Shown piece after piece: positions 1 through 7,049 of a stretch of DNA of 35,204 nt (position 1 is its first letter; each line of letters opens with the position of its first letter). The notes below the pieces were generated by a model, which saw only the letters and a program-made list of their open reading frames with translations, was not told the origin of the DNA and searched no databases. The translations under genes were made by a program, and so were the position numbers. This DNA is from Nocardia pseudovaccinii NBRC 100343 (GTDB taxonomy: Bacteria; Actinomycetota; Actinomycetes; Mycobacteriales; Mycobacteriaceae). Where the stretch lies: positions 1 through 35,204 of the forward strand of contig NZ_BDBY01000130.1 of the NCBI RefSeq assembly GCF_001613225.1, in the 5' to 3' direction.

Positions 1-117
1 GGATGCGCGGAATCCTCCGACACGGACTCCGACGTCAGCGGTGCTGACGGGAACTCGGCAAGTCGACGCGGCGCAGGTCGGCCCTCGCGGTCGGCGGCCT
101 TTCGATGGAGGCCGCGG

Positions 118-1032
118 TTGCTGGTGCCCGTGGTCCCGGCGGTGCTGCTCGTGCTCGTGCAGATCAGTTATCCGCTTGCCTCGGGGGTCGCTCGCGATCG
201 GGTGACCGTCGCGGTCGTGCTCTTGTCGGCGGGGACGGCGCTGGTGCACGCGGTGGCGACGCGCGGCATCAGGTACGCGTTGGGGTTCGTGGTGATTGTC
301 TCCGGGCTCGGATTGGTTGCCGAAATCGTTGGTACGGCAACGGGTTTCCCATTCGGTTGTTATGCGTATGCCGACGGCAGATCGGGGCCCGCGGTGGCGG
401 GGGTGCCGTTGGTGATCGCGCTGGCCTGGACCGGTGGGCTGTACCCGGTGTGGGTGGTCGCCGGGTTGTCGACTCGGCGGTGGGCCGCGCGAGTCGCTAT
501 GACCGCGGTCGGGGCCGTGGGCTGGGATCTGTTCCTCGATCCGCAGATGGTGGCGGACGGGCAGTGGACTTGGTGTGCCGCCGGTCGGGGGCTGCCCGGG
601 CTCGATGAGATTCCGTACACGAACTATCTGGGGTGGTTCGCGGTGGCGCTGGTGATGGCGTTTCTGCTGACCGGCTTGGATCGCGTCGTGGGGACGGGGA
701 GTGCGAATACGTTCGCGCCTGCGGCAGAGCGCCTGCTGTCGACAGAGCGGACACCGGCGAGAGCCTCCGATGCGGCGCAGGCTGGAATACCGGCGCTGGA
801 GTTGGCAACGCCCGACTCGACCGGTCCGGAGCACGGATCCCGAGGGCCGGTATGCCCGATCTCGGCAGACGCGGTGGTCCCGGTGGGGGTGTTCATGTGG
901 ACCTGGCTCGGTTCGACGCTCGCGCACGCGGTGTTCCTCGATCTGCCGTATTCGGCCTGGTACGGGTGCGTCGGGCTGGGAGTGCTCGGTGTGCCGCTGC
1001 TGGTGCGATCGGTCGCGGCCCGGCGGGGCTGA
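118..1032 (+). CDS. cruF: CruF-like carotenoid biosynthesis membrane protein
   Basis: This is a polytopic membrane protein of about 304 residues resembling the carotenoid biosynthesis (CruF/DUF422) family. Visible family-like stretches are the hydrophobic N-terminal helix with QISYPLASG, the GFPFGCYAY segment, the WDLFLDPQMV segment and GLPGLDEIPYTNYLGW, followed by further membrane segments up to the C-terminus. CruF proteins hydrate the 1',2' double bond of carotenoid psi-ends. The TTG start is chosen because GGAGG at 107-111 lies 6 nt upstream. The same frame is nevertheless open to the window edge, so an upstream start outside the window is possible. A less conserved insert of about 70 residues (roughly residues 200-270) precedes the last helices. 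The family-2 glycosyltransferase two genes downstream fits a CruF/CruG-like pair. Family assignment is good; the exact reaction is inferred. Confidence 0.8.
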   Translation: MLVPVVPAVLLVLVQISYPLASGVARDRVTVAVVLLSAGTALVHAVATRGIRYALGFVVIVSGLGLVAEIVGTATGFPFGCYAYADGRSGPAVAGVPLVIALAWTGGLYPVWVVAGLSTRRWAARVAMTAVGAVGWDLFLDPQMVADGQWTWCAAGRGLPGLDEIPYTNYLGWFAVALVMAFLLTGLDRVVGTGSANTFAPAAERLLSTERTPARASDAAQAGIPALELATPDSTGPEHGSRGPVCPISADAVVPVGVFMWTWLGSTLAHAVFLDLPYSAWYGCVGLGVLGVPLLVRSVAARRG

Positions 1033-1125
1033 AAGCGATGCGGACCAGCTGTCCGATACTTCGGTCGGCGTGCGTTCCGCCCGTCGCGTGGCAATTCGGG
1101 GCGAGCGCCTGGCACGATGTGAGCC

Positions 1126-1893
1126 GTGCAGCCGAGTCCTCTCACCGCGATGCCCGACACATCGGTTCTACCGCCACGTTCTCCCCGGCCCGGAGCACGG
1201 GTGGCCGCGGCAGTACTGCTGGCCGCGATGCTGGTGCCCATGCTCGCGGGCTGCCTGCGGGTGCAGGTGTCGATGGGTGTGTCGTCCAATGACCGGGTCT
1301 CCGGTCGGATCGTGGCCGCGGTGGTTCCCGCGGACGCCAACGACAAGGGCCCGCAGTTGAAGGCGCCCGATTCGCTGGCCGCGAAGGTGCGGGTCGAGCC
1401 GTACAGCCAGGACGGCTATGTCGGCAGCAAGGTGTTCTTCGAGGATCTGTCCTTCGGTGAGGTCGGTCAGCTCGGCGCGCTCTCCGATCAGACTCAGGGC
1501 ATGTTCAACCTGTCGTTCCAGCGCACCGGCGACCTGGTCAGCCTCAATGGCCGGATCGATCTGAAATCCGTTCCGCCGCACGGTTCGGATGTGCAGTTCA
1601 CCGTGGCTTTCCCGGCCCGCGTCGCCAAGACCAACGGCAATCGCGAGGACGACTCGACCGTCTCCTGGAAACTGCCGCCCGGCGATGTCTCTACCGTGCG
1701 CGCCGAGGTCAGCTACGCGGACCCGAATACCCGCTCCTTCGCGGGCTGGGCAGGCATCGTCGGCGGTATCACCCTCGCCGTCGCCGCCATCATCGCCGCC
1801 ATCGCCTATATGGACCGCAACCCGGCACCGCCCGGTGCACCGGAAACCAACTTCTCACCGAGCCATCTGTGGCGTTCGCTGACCCGCCGCTGA
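1126..1893 (+). CDS. lppM: LppM-type lipoprotein (DUF3153)
   Basis: This is a secreted lipoprotein with a C-terminal membrane anchor, matching mycobacterial LppM (Rv2171). LppM is linked in mycobacteria to lipoglycan/lipomannan-related envelope functions and phagosome modulation. An arginine-containing n-region and a hydrophobic core end in the lipobox MLAGC (Cys about residue 43), followed by LRVQVSMGVSSNDRVSG, which is typical of the family. A conserved globular domain follows, then a transmembrane helix at roughly residues 206-226 and a short Pro-rich tail. The GTG at 1126 is the longest reasonable start, with a CACGAT hexamer 7 nt upstream that could support a leaderless transcript. ATG at 1150 is a credible alternative that keeps the signal peptide. 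The last 25 nt overlap the glycosyltransferase start, so the two are probably co-translated. Confidence 0.85.
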   Translation: MQPSPLTAMPDTSVLPPRSPRPGARVAAAVLLAAMLVPMLAGCLRVQVSMGVSSNDRVSGRIVAAVVPADANDKGPQLKAPDSLAAKVRVEPYSQDGYVGSKVFFEDLSFGEVGQLGALSDQTQGMFNLSFQRTGDLVSLNGRIDLKSVPPHGSDVQFTVAFPARVAKTNGNREDDSTVSWKLPPGDVSTVRAEVSYADPNTRSFAGWAGIVGGITLAVAAIIAAIAYMDRNPAPPGAPETNFSPSHLWRSLTRR

Positions 1894-3044
1894 CGCGAAC
1901 CCTGCGCGCGGGCGCGGCGATCGCCGCGTGGACGGGTGCGGGTATCGCGCTGTTCGGTTGCGGAACCGCGTTGTTCAACCGCGTGACGGTGCGCAGGCTC
2001 TCGGCCGGACCGAATACGGTGATCGAGCCGGTGTCGGTGTGTATCCCGGCGCGCGATGAGGCACAGCGACTGCCGGAGCTGATCGATGATCTCCGTGGCC
2101 AGGTGGGCGTGCCGCGACTGCGGGTGCTGATTCTCGACGACGCGTCGTCGGACGGGACCGAAGCGGCCGCGCTCGACGCGATTGCGGGCGATTCGCGCTT
2201 CACGGTGTTCCGCTCCGAGGCCGAACCCGCACCCGGATGGACCGGGAAGGCCGCGGCCTGCGCGCGACTGGCCGAGTTGGCCGATGCCACGGTGCTGATC
2301 TTTCTCGATGCCGATGTGCGACTGGCACCGAATGCGGTCGCCGCGGCGGCCGCCGAATTGCGCCGCAGCCGAGCCGCATTGTTGTCACCGTGGCCGTACC
2401 AGGTGACCGAATCGCTGGCCGAGGCGCTGGTGCAGCCGCTACTGTGCTGGTCGTGGGCGACGAGCCTGCCGATCGCGGCCGCCAATCGCAGCCTGCGCCC
2501 CTCGACGGCCGTGGCCTGTGGCCAGTTCTTGGTGTTCGACGCCACCGCCTACCACGCCATCGGCGGCCATGCTGCGGTCGCCGCGAGCCCGACCGAGGAC
2601 CTGGATATCGCTCGCGCACTGCGTCGCTCGGGTCGCCGGACCGCCCTGGTCACGGCAGGCCGCGCGGCGAGCACCCGAATGTACCGTGGCGCAGCCGAAC
2701 TGGAGACCGGCTACAACCGCTGGCTGTGGTCCGCCTACGGCGGCACGACAATTGGCGGCGCGGCGGTGGGAGCCGTTGCGACACTGGCCTACTGGGCGCC
2801 CCCACTGGCCGCGATCGGCGGCCGAGGCTCGATACGCACCGCCGGTCTCATCGGCTACGGCGCCGCGGTCGCCAGCCGCCTGCTCGCGCGCTCACTGGAA
2901 CGCGGCACCACGACCCGCACGGACGCCCTTGCGGCCCTGGCACATCCGATCTCCATCGACGCCTACCTCCGCCTCTGGACCCGCTCCCGCCGCGCCCACC
3001 GCACCAACACCTTGACCTGGAAAACCCGCCCCCTAACCCGCTGA
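1869..3044 (+). CDS. Family 2 glycosyltransferase, probably carotenoid-modifying (CrtQ/CruG-like)
   Basis: This is a membrane-associated GT-A glycosyltransferase of 391 residues. After an N-terminal hydrophobic helix it shows the family-2 fold: VCIPARDEA, then LILDDASSDGT (about residues 88-98), the metal-binding LDADV (about 146-150), ACGQFLVFD, the TEDLDIA acid motif and GYNRWLW, which corresponds to the QxxRW region. Two or three C-terminal hydrophobic segments follow. Carotenoid glycosyltransferases such as CruG and CrtQ have this architecture, and the CruF-like gene two positions upstream supports a carotenoid substrate. The adjacent lppM makes an envelope lipid substrate an alternative. 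The GTG start lies inside the lppM end (25-nt overlap). The gene ends in a stop that overlaps the left arm of a 16-bp inverted repeat. Confidence 0.8.
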   Translation: MAFADPPLTRTLRAGAAIAAWTGAGIALFGCGTALFNRVTVRRLSAGPNTVIEPVSVCIPARDEAQRLPELIDDLRGQVGVPRLRVLILDDASSDGTEAAALDAIAGDSRFTVFRSEAEPAPGWTGKAAACARLAELADATVLIFLDADVRLAPNAVAAAAAELRRSRAALLSPWPYQVTESLAEALVQPLLCWSWATSLPIAAANRSLRPSTAVACGQFLVFDATAYHAIGGHAAVAASPTEDLDIARALRRSGRRTALVTAGRAASTRMYRGAAELETGYNRWLWSAYGGTTIGGAAVGAVATLAYWAPPLAAIGGRGSIRTAGLIGYGAAVASRLLARSLERGTTTRTDALAALAHPISIDAYLRLWTRSRRAHRTNTLTWKTRPLTR

Positions 3045-3115
3045 TCAAGATCAGGTGGAATCCGTGGCGGCATCGCCCGAGAAGACCCGACCGCCAGTGC
3101 CACCTGATCTTGATC
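3043..3115. terminator. Long inverted repeat at a convergent gene junction (putative bidirectional terminator)
   Basis: Positions 3043-3058 and 3100-3115 are perfect 16-bp inverted copies (left arm begins GATCAAGATC) separated by a 41-nt loop. Within the loop a second short pair (3065-3070 with 3091-3096, TGGCGG/CCGCCA) could stack on the first. The element fills the space between the stop codons of two convergent genes. No U-tract follows either arm, so it would be a U-less, actinobacterial-style terminator. The long loop is unusual. Confidence 0.6.
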
Positions 3116-3130
3116 GCTGGGGCCCGTGGA

Positions 3131-3844
3131 TCAGCGCACGGTGGTGAGTCCTATGGTCGGGAGGAAGAAGCAGGACTTGGTGCCGTTGTCGACGGCTCCG
3201 AAGACTGCGGCGAGTACCGTGCCGGATCCGGTGTCGACCGGAACCGCGCGCACACCGCCGACCGGGAATATGGCGAAGAAGTCTTGGACGGCGCGTTCGG
3301 CCAATGGCCTTATCTCGGCCGGGGTTTCGGCGGGCACCATCGTGCGGACCACATCGGAGATCGATCCCATGGCGGTGATGCCGCTGCGGCCATTGGCCAG
3401 GTTGACCCAGGCGACGTTCATACCCGAGGCATTCGTGCCGTCCGCGCCGAGGCCGTAGGGGACGAAGGTGAACATGACCTGGCCCGCCTTGACGGCGGCC
3501 GGGTCGAGTCCCGGAATGGCCACCGTGGTTTTGGGCCACGGCCCTGGGACCGCGCCCGCCACCGCGGGCACCAGACCGAGGCTGCCGGTGTCGGAGCAGA
3601 ACGGCGCGACCGCCGGGTACAGGAACGGGTCGATGCCGAAGGTGCGCAGCGCCTCCACGACGGCTCGGTAACCGGCGAACAGATCACCGGCTGCGGCTTG
3701 GGCTGCCGGTGCGGTCGCGGCCGGAACGGCGGGTGCGGGTATCGGCGCCGGACCCGCGGCGGCGCTGCCGGGGGCGGCGAAAGTCATCGCGGCCGTACCG
3801 GTCGCGATGGCGGTTAGCGTGATCAGACGGCGCAGCAGGGTCAC
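3131..3844 (-). CDS. Secreted protein of unknown function
   Basis: The product is about 237 residues with an N-terminal signal peptide: a basic TLLRRL n-region, a hydrophobic stretch and an AAPGSAAAG cleavage-type region, then an Ala/Pro-rich spacer. The mature part contains FGIDPFLYPAVAPFCSD, a VMFTFVPYGLGADG segment, NVAWVNLANGRSG, and a C-terminus with KSCFFLPTIG. Two cysteines, one early and one near the end, could form a disulfide. I do not recognise the family. GTG at 3844 is chosen because AGGAGG (3851-3856 on the complement) lies 6 nt upstream; ATG at 3859 and a longer frame to 3907 are alternatives. It is divergent from the riboswitch operon and convergent with the glycosyltransferase. 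Confidence 0.75.
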   Translation of the reverse strand: MTLLRRLITLTAIATGTAAMTFAAPGSAAAGPAPIPAPAVPAATAPAAQAAAGDLFAGYRAVVEALRTFGIDPFLYPAVAPFCSDTGSLGLVPAVAGAVPGPWPKTTVAIPGLDPAAVKAGQVMFTFVPYGLGADGTNASGMNVAWVNLANGRSGITAMGSISDVVRTMVPAETPAEIRPLAERAVQDFFAIFPVGGVRAVPVDTGSGTVLAAVFGAVDNGTKSCFFLPTIGLTTVR

Positions 3845-4103
3845 GGCGGACCTCCTCATCGTCGGGCACGAATCGAGGTCCGAGAGTACTCCGGCAAACC
3901 TTCGCAACAGCGTCTATTCCGGCGGTCGACACGTTCGCGCCGCGCGTCCCGATGGACCGCCGCGGCGATCCGCGGGCGGGCGAACCGGACGAAGAGCACA
4001 CGGAGAATTTGGTTCGAAATGCCGCGATCCACCGCGCGACCTGGCCAATAGTGCCTGCTCACGACCATACGAACAAGGTCTGCGCTCACGCTGATTCGTA
4101 CCC

Positions 4104-4133
4104 TTGTGCCGGACTTCGCCTGCTTCGCATGAT
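4104..4133 (+). promoter_or_regulatory. Weak candidate promoter for the riboswitch operon
   Basis: TTGTGC at 4104-4109 and CATGAT at 4128-4133 are separated by 18 nt and would place transcription start near 4140, about 40 nt before the riboswitch P1 helix. A TTGACC at 4150-4155 is a better -35 match but has no plausible -10 at the right spacing. The rest of the 3845-4177 gap (about 330 nt) shows no recognisable gene. Confidence 0.25.
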
Positions 4134-4177
4134 ATTTCGGCTAGACCCATTGACCGACCCGTGCTCGGCGTCGGACA

Positions 4178-4270
4178 CACCATCCAGAGCGACCGAGAGA
4201 CCTGGCTCATCGACGTCGCAGCAACCCCCCGGTCACCGGGTGCGGGTGCTTCCGCCGGGAACGATGGAGG
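4178..4270 (+). promoter_or_regulatory. S-box-like SAM riboswitch (SAM-I/SAM-IV clan)
   Basis: The leader of the ABC-transporter operon has the SAM-I core signature. P1 can form from CCATC (4180-4184) with GATGG (4263-4267). P2a is GCGAC/GTCGC (4189-4193 with 4215-4219). P2b is GAG/CTC with loop AGACCTGG, followed by an ATCGA kink-turn-like strand and the conserved GCAACC (4221-4226). P3 is CCCGG/CCGGG (4228-4232 with 4236-4240), then the GGTGCTTCC element (4245-4253) and a short P4. The 3' side of P1 contains GG of the Shine-Dalgarno GGAGG (4266-4270), which lies 9 nt before the ATG at 4280. SAM binding would therefore hide the ribosome-binding site and repress translation when SAM is plentiful. 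The exact subclass cannot be settled by eye. Confidence 0.8.
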
Positions 4271-4279
4271 AACCGAAAT

Positions 4280-5275
4280 ATGAGCGCATCCGTCGCATCC
4301 GATACTCCGGTATCGGATGTCCCGATACCGGCTGCACCCACCGCCACCGTAAGCAGTACCGACGAACCGGCGATCGCCAAGTCCTGGCACCCGTGGCGCT
4401 GGGTCGTCAGCGCCATCGCGCTCGTGCTGCTCGCGCAGTTCGTCCACGGACTGGCCACCAATCCGGGCTGGGATTGGTCGACGTTCGCGAAGTACTTCAC
4501 CGCGAAATCGGTGCTGTCGGCGCTGAAGGTCACCTTGGAGCTGACCCTGTGGGGTACGGCACTCGGATTCCTGATCGGTACGGCATTGGCGATCGCCCGC
4601 CTGTCGAATAATCCGGTGCTGCGGGTGATCTCGTGGGTCTATATCTGGGCGTTCCGCTCGATTCCGCTCATCGTGCAGCTGCTTTTCTGGTTCAACATCG
4701 CCTACCTGTACCACACGCTTTCGCTCGGAATCCCGTTCGGCCCTTCCTTTCTCACCTTCGAGGTGAATGGGGTGATCAGCGGTTTCACCGCGGCGGTCAT
4801 CGGACTCGCATTGCATCAGGCGGCGTATGCGGCCGAGATCATCCGGGCCGGATACATTTCGGTCGATCCGGGGCAGCTGGAAGCAGCTGCGGCACTCGGC
4901 ATTCCACGAGTGCGCCAGTTCCGCACGGTCATCGTCCCGCAGGCCATGCGCTCGATTCTGCCGAATGCGACCAATGAGGTGATCAGCCTGTTCAAGGGCA
5001 CCTCGATCGTCTCGGTCATGGCGATCGCGGAACTCTTCTACCAGGTCCAGGTGATCTACGGCCGCAACGGCCGGGTGGTGCCGCTGCTCATGGTGGCCAC
5101 CGTCTGGTACATCGTGCTGACCACGATGCTGTCGGTGGTGCAGTTCTATATCGAACGCCACTACGCCAAGGGCGCGCACCGCACGCCCCCACCGACACCG
5201 GTGCAGAAGGTCCGGCGCCGGTTGCGCGAAATCGCCGAAATCGGTTCCGCAGCACCACGCGGAGCGACTCGATGA
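4280..5275 (+). CDS. Polar-amino-acid-type ABC transporter permease
   Basis: This is the inner-membrane permease of a type I ABC importer of the His/Glu/Gln/cystine family (HisM/GlnP-like), 331 residues. After a hydrophilic N-terminus of about 35 residues come five or so membrane helices. The coupling-helix EAA loop sits at about residues 185-205 (IRAGYISVDPGQLEAAAALG). FRSIPLIVQLLFW, which resembles the family's RGTPLLVQL motif, is also visible. GGAGG lies 9 nt upstream of the ATG and forms part of the SAM riboswitch P1 stem, so translation should respond to SAM. It overlaps the ATPase gene by 4 nt (ATGA). The riboswitch implies a sulfur substrate such as methionine, cystine or a sulfonate, but the sequence does not identify it. 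Confidence 0.9.
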   Translation: MSASVASDTPVSDVPIPAAPTATVSSTDEPAIAKSWHPWRWVVSAIALVLLAQFVHGLATNPGWDWSTFAKYFTAKSVLSALKVTLELTLWGTALGFLIGTALAIARLSNNPVLRVISWVYIWAFRSIPLIVQLLFWFNIAYLYHTLSLGIPFGPSFLTFEVNGVISGFTAAVIGLALHQAAYAAEIIRAGYISVDPGQLEAAAALGIPRVRQFRTVIVPQAMRSILPNATNEVISLFKGTSIVSVMAIAELFYQVQVIYGRNGRVVPLLMVATVWYIVLTTMLSVVQFYIERHYAKGAHRTPPPTPVQKVRRRLREIAEIGSAAPRGATR

Positions 5276-6051
5276 GCGCGCCGGTGGCCCCGGCTCCTGC
5301 GGTACAGGTGCGCGGGGTGCGTAAGTCCTACGGCAGCACCGAGGTACTCGGTGGCATCGACCTCACGGTCCACGCGGGTGAGGTGGTCACCGTGATCGGA
5401 CCGTCCGGCTCCGGCAAGTCGACGCTGCTGCGGGTGGTCAACCACCTGGAGTCGCTGGATGCGGGCACCGTGCACATCGACGGCGAACTGATCGGATATC
5501 GGCTGCGTCGCAATAGGTTGCACGCGCTGCCGGACCGCGAAGTGCGCAAACAGCGCTCGCATATCGGCTTCGTCTTCCAGCAGTTCAATCTCTTCCCGCA
5601 TCTGACGGTGCTCGACAATGTCACGCTCGCACCGATTTCCGCGCAGGGTCGCCCGCGTGCGGAAATCGAGGCCGAGGCACGGGATCTGCTCGAGCGGGTC
5701 GGCATCGGCGACCTGACCGACGCCTATCCACGGCGGCTGTCGGGCGGACAACAGCAGCGCGTTGCCATCGCGCGCGCGTTGGCGCTGCGACCGCCGGTGA
5801 TCCTCTTCGACGAACCCACCTCCGCGCTGGATCCGGAGCTCGTCGGGGAAGTCCTCGATGTGATCCGCGATCTCGCCGACGGCGGGACCGCGCTGGTGAT
5901 CGTCACCCACGAAATCGGTTTCGCCCGTGAGGTCGCCGACACCGTCGTATTCCTCGACGGCGGCGTGATCGTCGAACAAGGTCCGCCCGCCGCCGTACTC
6001 GACAACCCGCAACACCCGCGCACCCGCGCATTTCTGTCCCGAGTCCGCTGA
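5272..6051 (+). CDS. Polar-amino-acid-type ABC transporter ATP-binding protein
   Basis: This is a cytoplasmic ATPase of the GlnQ/HisP class, 259 residues and full family length. Walker A is GPSGSGKST (residues 43-51), the Q-loop is FVFQQFNLFPHLT, the ABC signature is LSGGQQQRVAIA (about 156), Walker B is VILFDEP and the switch histidine lies in VTHEIGF. It starts by ATGA overlap with the permease gene, so it is translationally coupled and falls under the same riboswitch. A GTG-initiated six-codon stretch after its stop reaches the next start. It powers import for the 4280 permease and the 6071 lipoprotein receptor. Confidence 0.93.
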   Translation: MSAPVAPAPAVQVRGVRKSYGSTEVLGGIDLTVHAGEVVTVIGPSGSGKSTLLRVVNHLESLDAGTVHIDGELIGYRLRRNRLHALPDREVRKQRSHIGFVFQQFNLFPHLTVLDNVTLAPISAQGRPRAEIEAEARDLLERVGIGDLTDAYPRRLSGGQQQRVAIARALALRPPVILFDEPTSALDPELVGEVLDVIRDLADGGTALVIVTHEIGFAREVADTVVFLDGGVIVEQGPPAAVLDNPQHPRTRAFLSRVR

Positions 6052-6070
6052 GCGCGGTGCGCGCTCCACG

Positions 6071-7045
6071 ATGAACAGGTATTCGATGAAGCTCTCTGCC
6101 CTGGTCGGCCTGGCCGCCACGGTCGCCTTGCTGGCCACCGGCTGCGGCACCGATCCGGACGCGGAAAACTCCGCGCAGCCCGCCGGTTCGATCACCTTCG
6201 ACCTCTCCCCCGGCCAGTCCGGCCGCATCCACGCTCCCAAGGTCGATGCCATTGCCGCCGAACTGCCGCAGGCCATTCGCGACCGCGGCACGCTGGTCGT
6301 CACCGGATCCGGCAGTGCCGCACCGCCATTGCGGTTCTACGCCACCGACGATAAGACCATCGTCGGGTCCGAGATCGATTTCGCCTCGCTCATCGCGGAC
6401 ATCCTCGGGCTGAAACTCGTAGCGCAGGTGGCCGATTGGTCACAGAACTTCGTGCGGGTCGACTCCGGCGAGGCCGATGTCTTCATCTCCAACGTCACCG
6501 TGACCGAGGAGCGCAAGGAAAAGTACGACTTCGCCACCTACCGCAATGACACTGTCGCGCTGGAGATCCCGAAGCAGAGCAAGCTCGATTACAAGGATCG
6601 TAAGAGCCTGGCGGGCAAGCGGATCGGCGTCGGCAGCGGAACCAATCAGGAGCAGCTGCTGGTCAAGTGGAACGAGCAGAATATCGCCGAGGGCTTGGCC
6701 CCGATCGATATCGCCTACTTCCAGCAGGTCACCGATTATTACCTGGCGCTGGCCTCGCAGCGTTTGGACGGCTACATCGGCCCGAATCCGTCCGCGATCT
6801 ATCACAGCAGCACCGCGAATCAGACCAGGATCGTCGCGACCTTCTCCGGCGCCGGTGACGCATTGCAAGGCGAGATCGGTGTGCTCACCAAGAAGGACAA
6901 CGGCCTGATCGGCCCTATCAACAAGGCCATCGACAACGCCATCCAGACCGGCACCTACCAGCAGGTCATCGACCGCTGGGGGTTGAAGACCGAGACCGTG
7001 CCGAGTTCGCGGATCAATCCGCCCGGCCTACCGAAGAAGTCGTGA
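6071..7045 (+). CDS. Extracellular solute-binding lipoprotein (family 3)
   Basis: This is the substrate-receptor lipoprotein of the first importer, 324 residues. The signal peptide ends in the lipobox LLATGC (Cys about residue 25). The body has the periplasmic-binding-protein family 3 hallmarks: GTLVVTGSG near the domain start, FYATDDKTIVGSEIDFASLIADILG, EADVFISNVTVTEERKEKYDFATYR, a LAGKRIGVGSGT hinge segment, and IDNAIQTGTYQQVIDRWG near the end. ATG at 6071 is taken; ATG at 6086 would still keep a signal peptide. Encoding the receptor downstream of the permease and ATPase completes the import system. The ligand is unknown; the SAM riboswitch argues for a sulfur-containing amino acid or related compound. 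Confidence 0.9.
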   Translation: MNRYSMKLSALVGLAATVALLATGCGTDPDAENSAQPAGSITFDLSPGQSGRIHAPKVDAIAAELPQAIRDRGTLVVTGSGSAAPPLRFYATDDKTIVGSEIDFASLIADILGLKLVAQVADWSQNFVRVDSGEADVFISNVTVTEERKEKYDFATYRNDTVALEIPKQSKLDYKDRKSLAGKRIGVGSGTNQEQLLVKWNEQNIAEGLAPIDIAYFQQVTDYYLALASQRLDGYIGPNPSAIYHSSTANQTRIVATFSGAGDALQGEIGVLTKKDNGLIGPINKAIDNAIQTGTYQQVIDRWGLKTETVPSSRINPPGLPKKS

Positions 7046-7049
7046 TCGC

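Noticed and set aside
1..117. Upstream coding sequence continuous with the CruF-like gene
   Set aside because: The frame is open, but it has no in-frame ATG or GTG, looks unlike the family, and GGAGG points to the TTG at 118. An upstream start cannot be excluded.
2237..3817. Plus-strand open frame running from the glycosyltransferase across the inverted repeat into the secreted-protein gene
   Set aside because: Its product is Arg/Gly-rich and without motifs; the frames of the flanking genes are far better supported.
3914..5179. Long minus-strand open frame opposite the first permease gene
   Set aside because: It is antisense to a well-supported permease and the riboswitch, its protein is charged and low in complexity, and such frames are expected in GC-rich codon-biased DNA.
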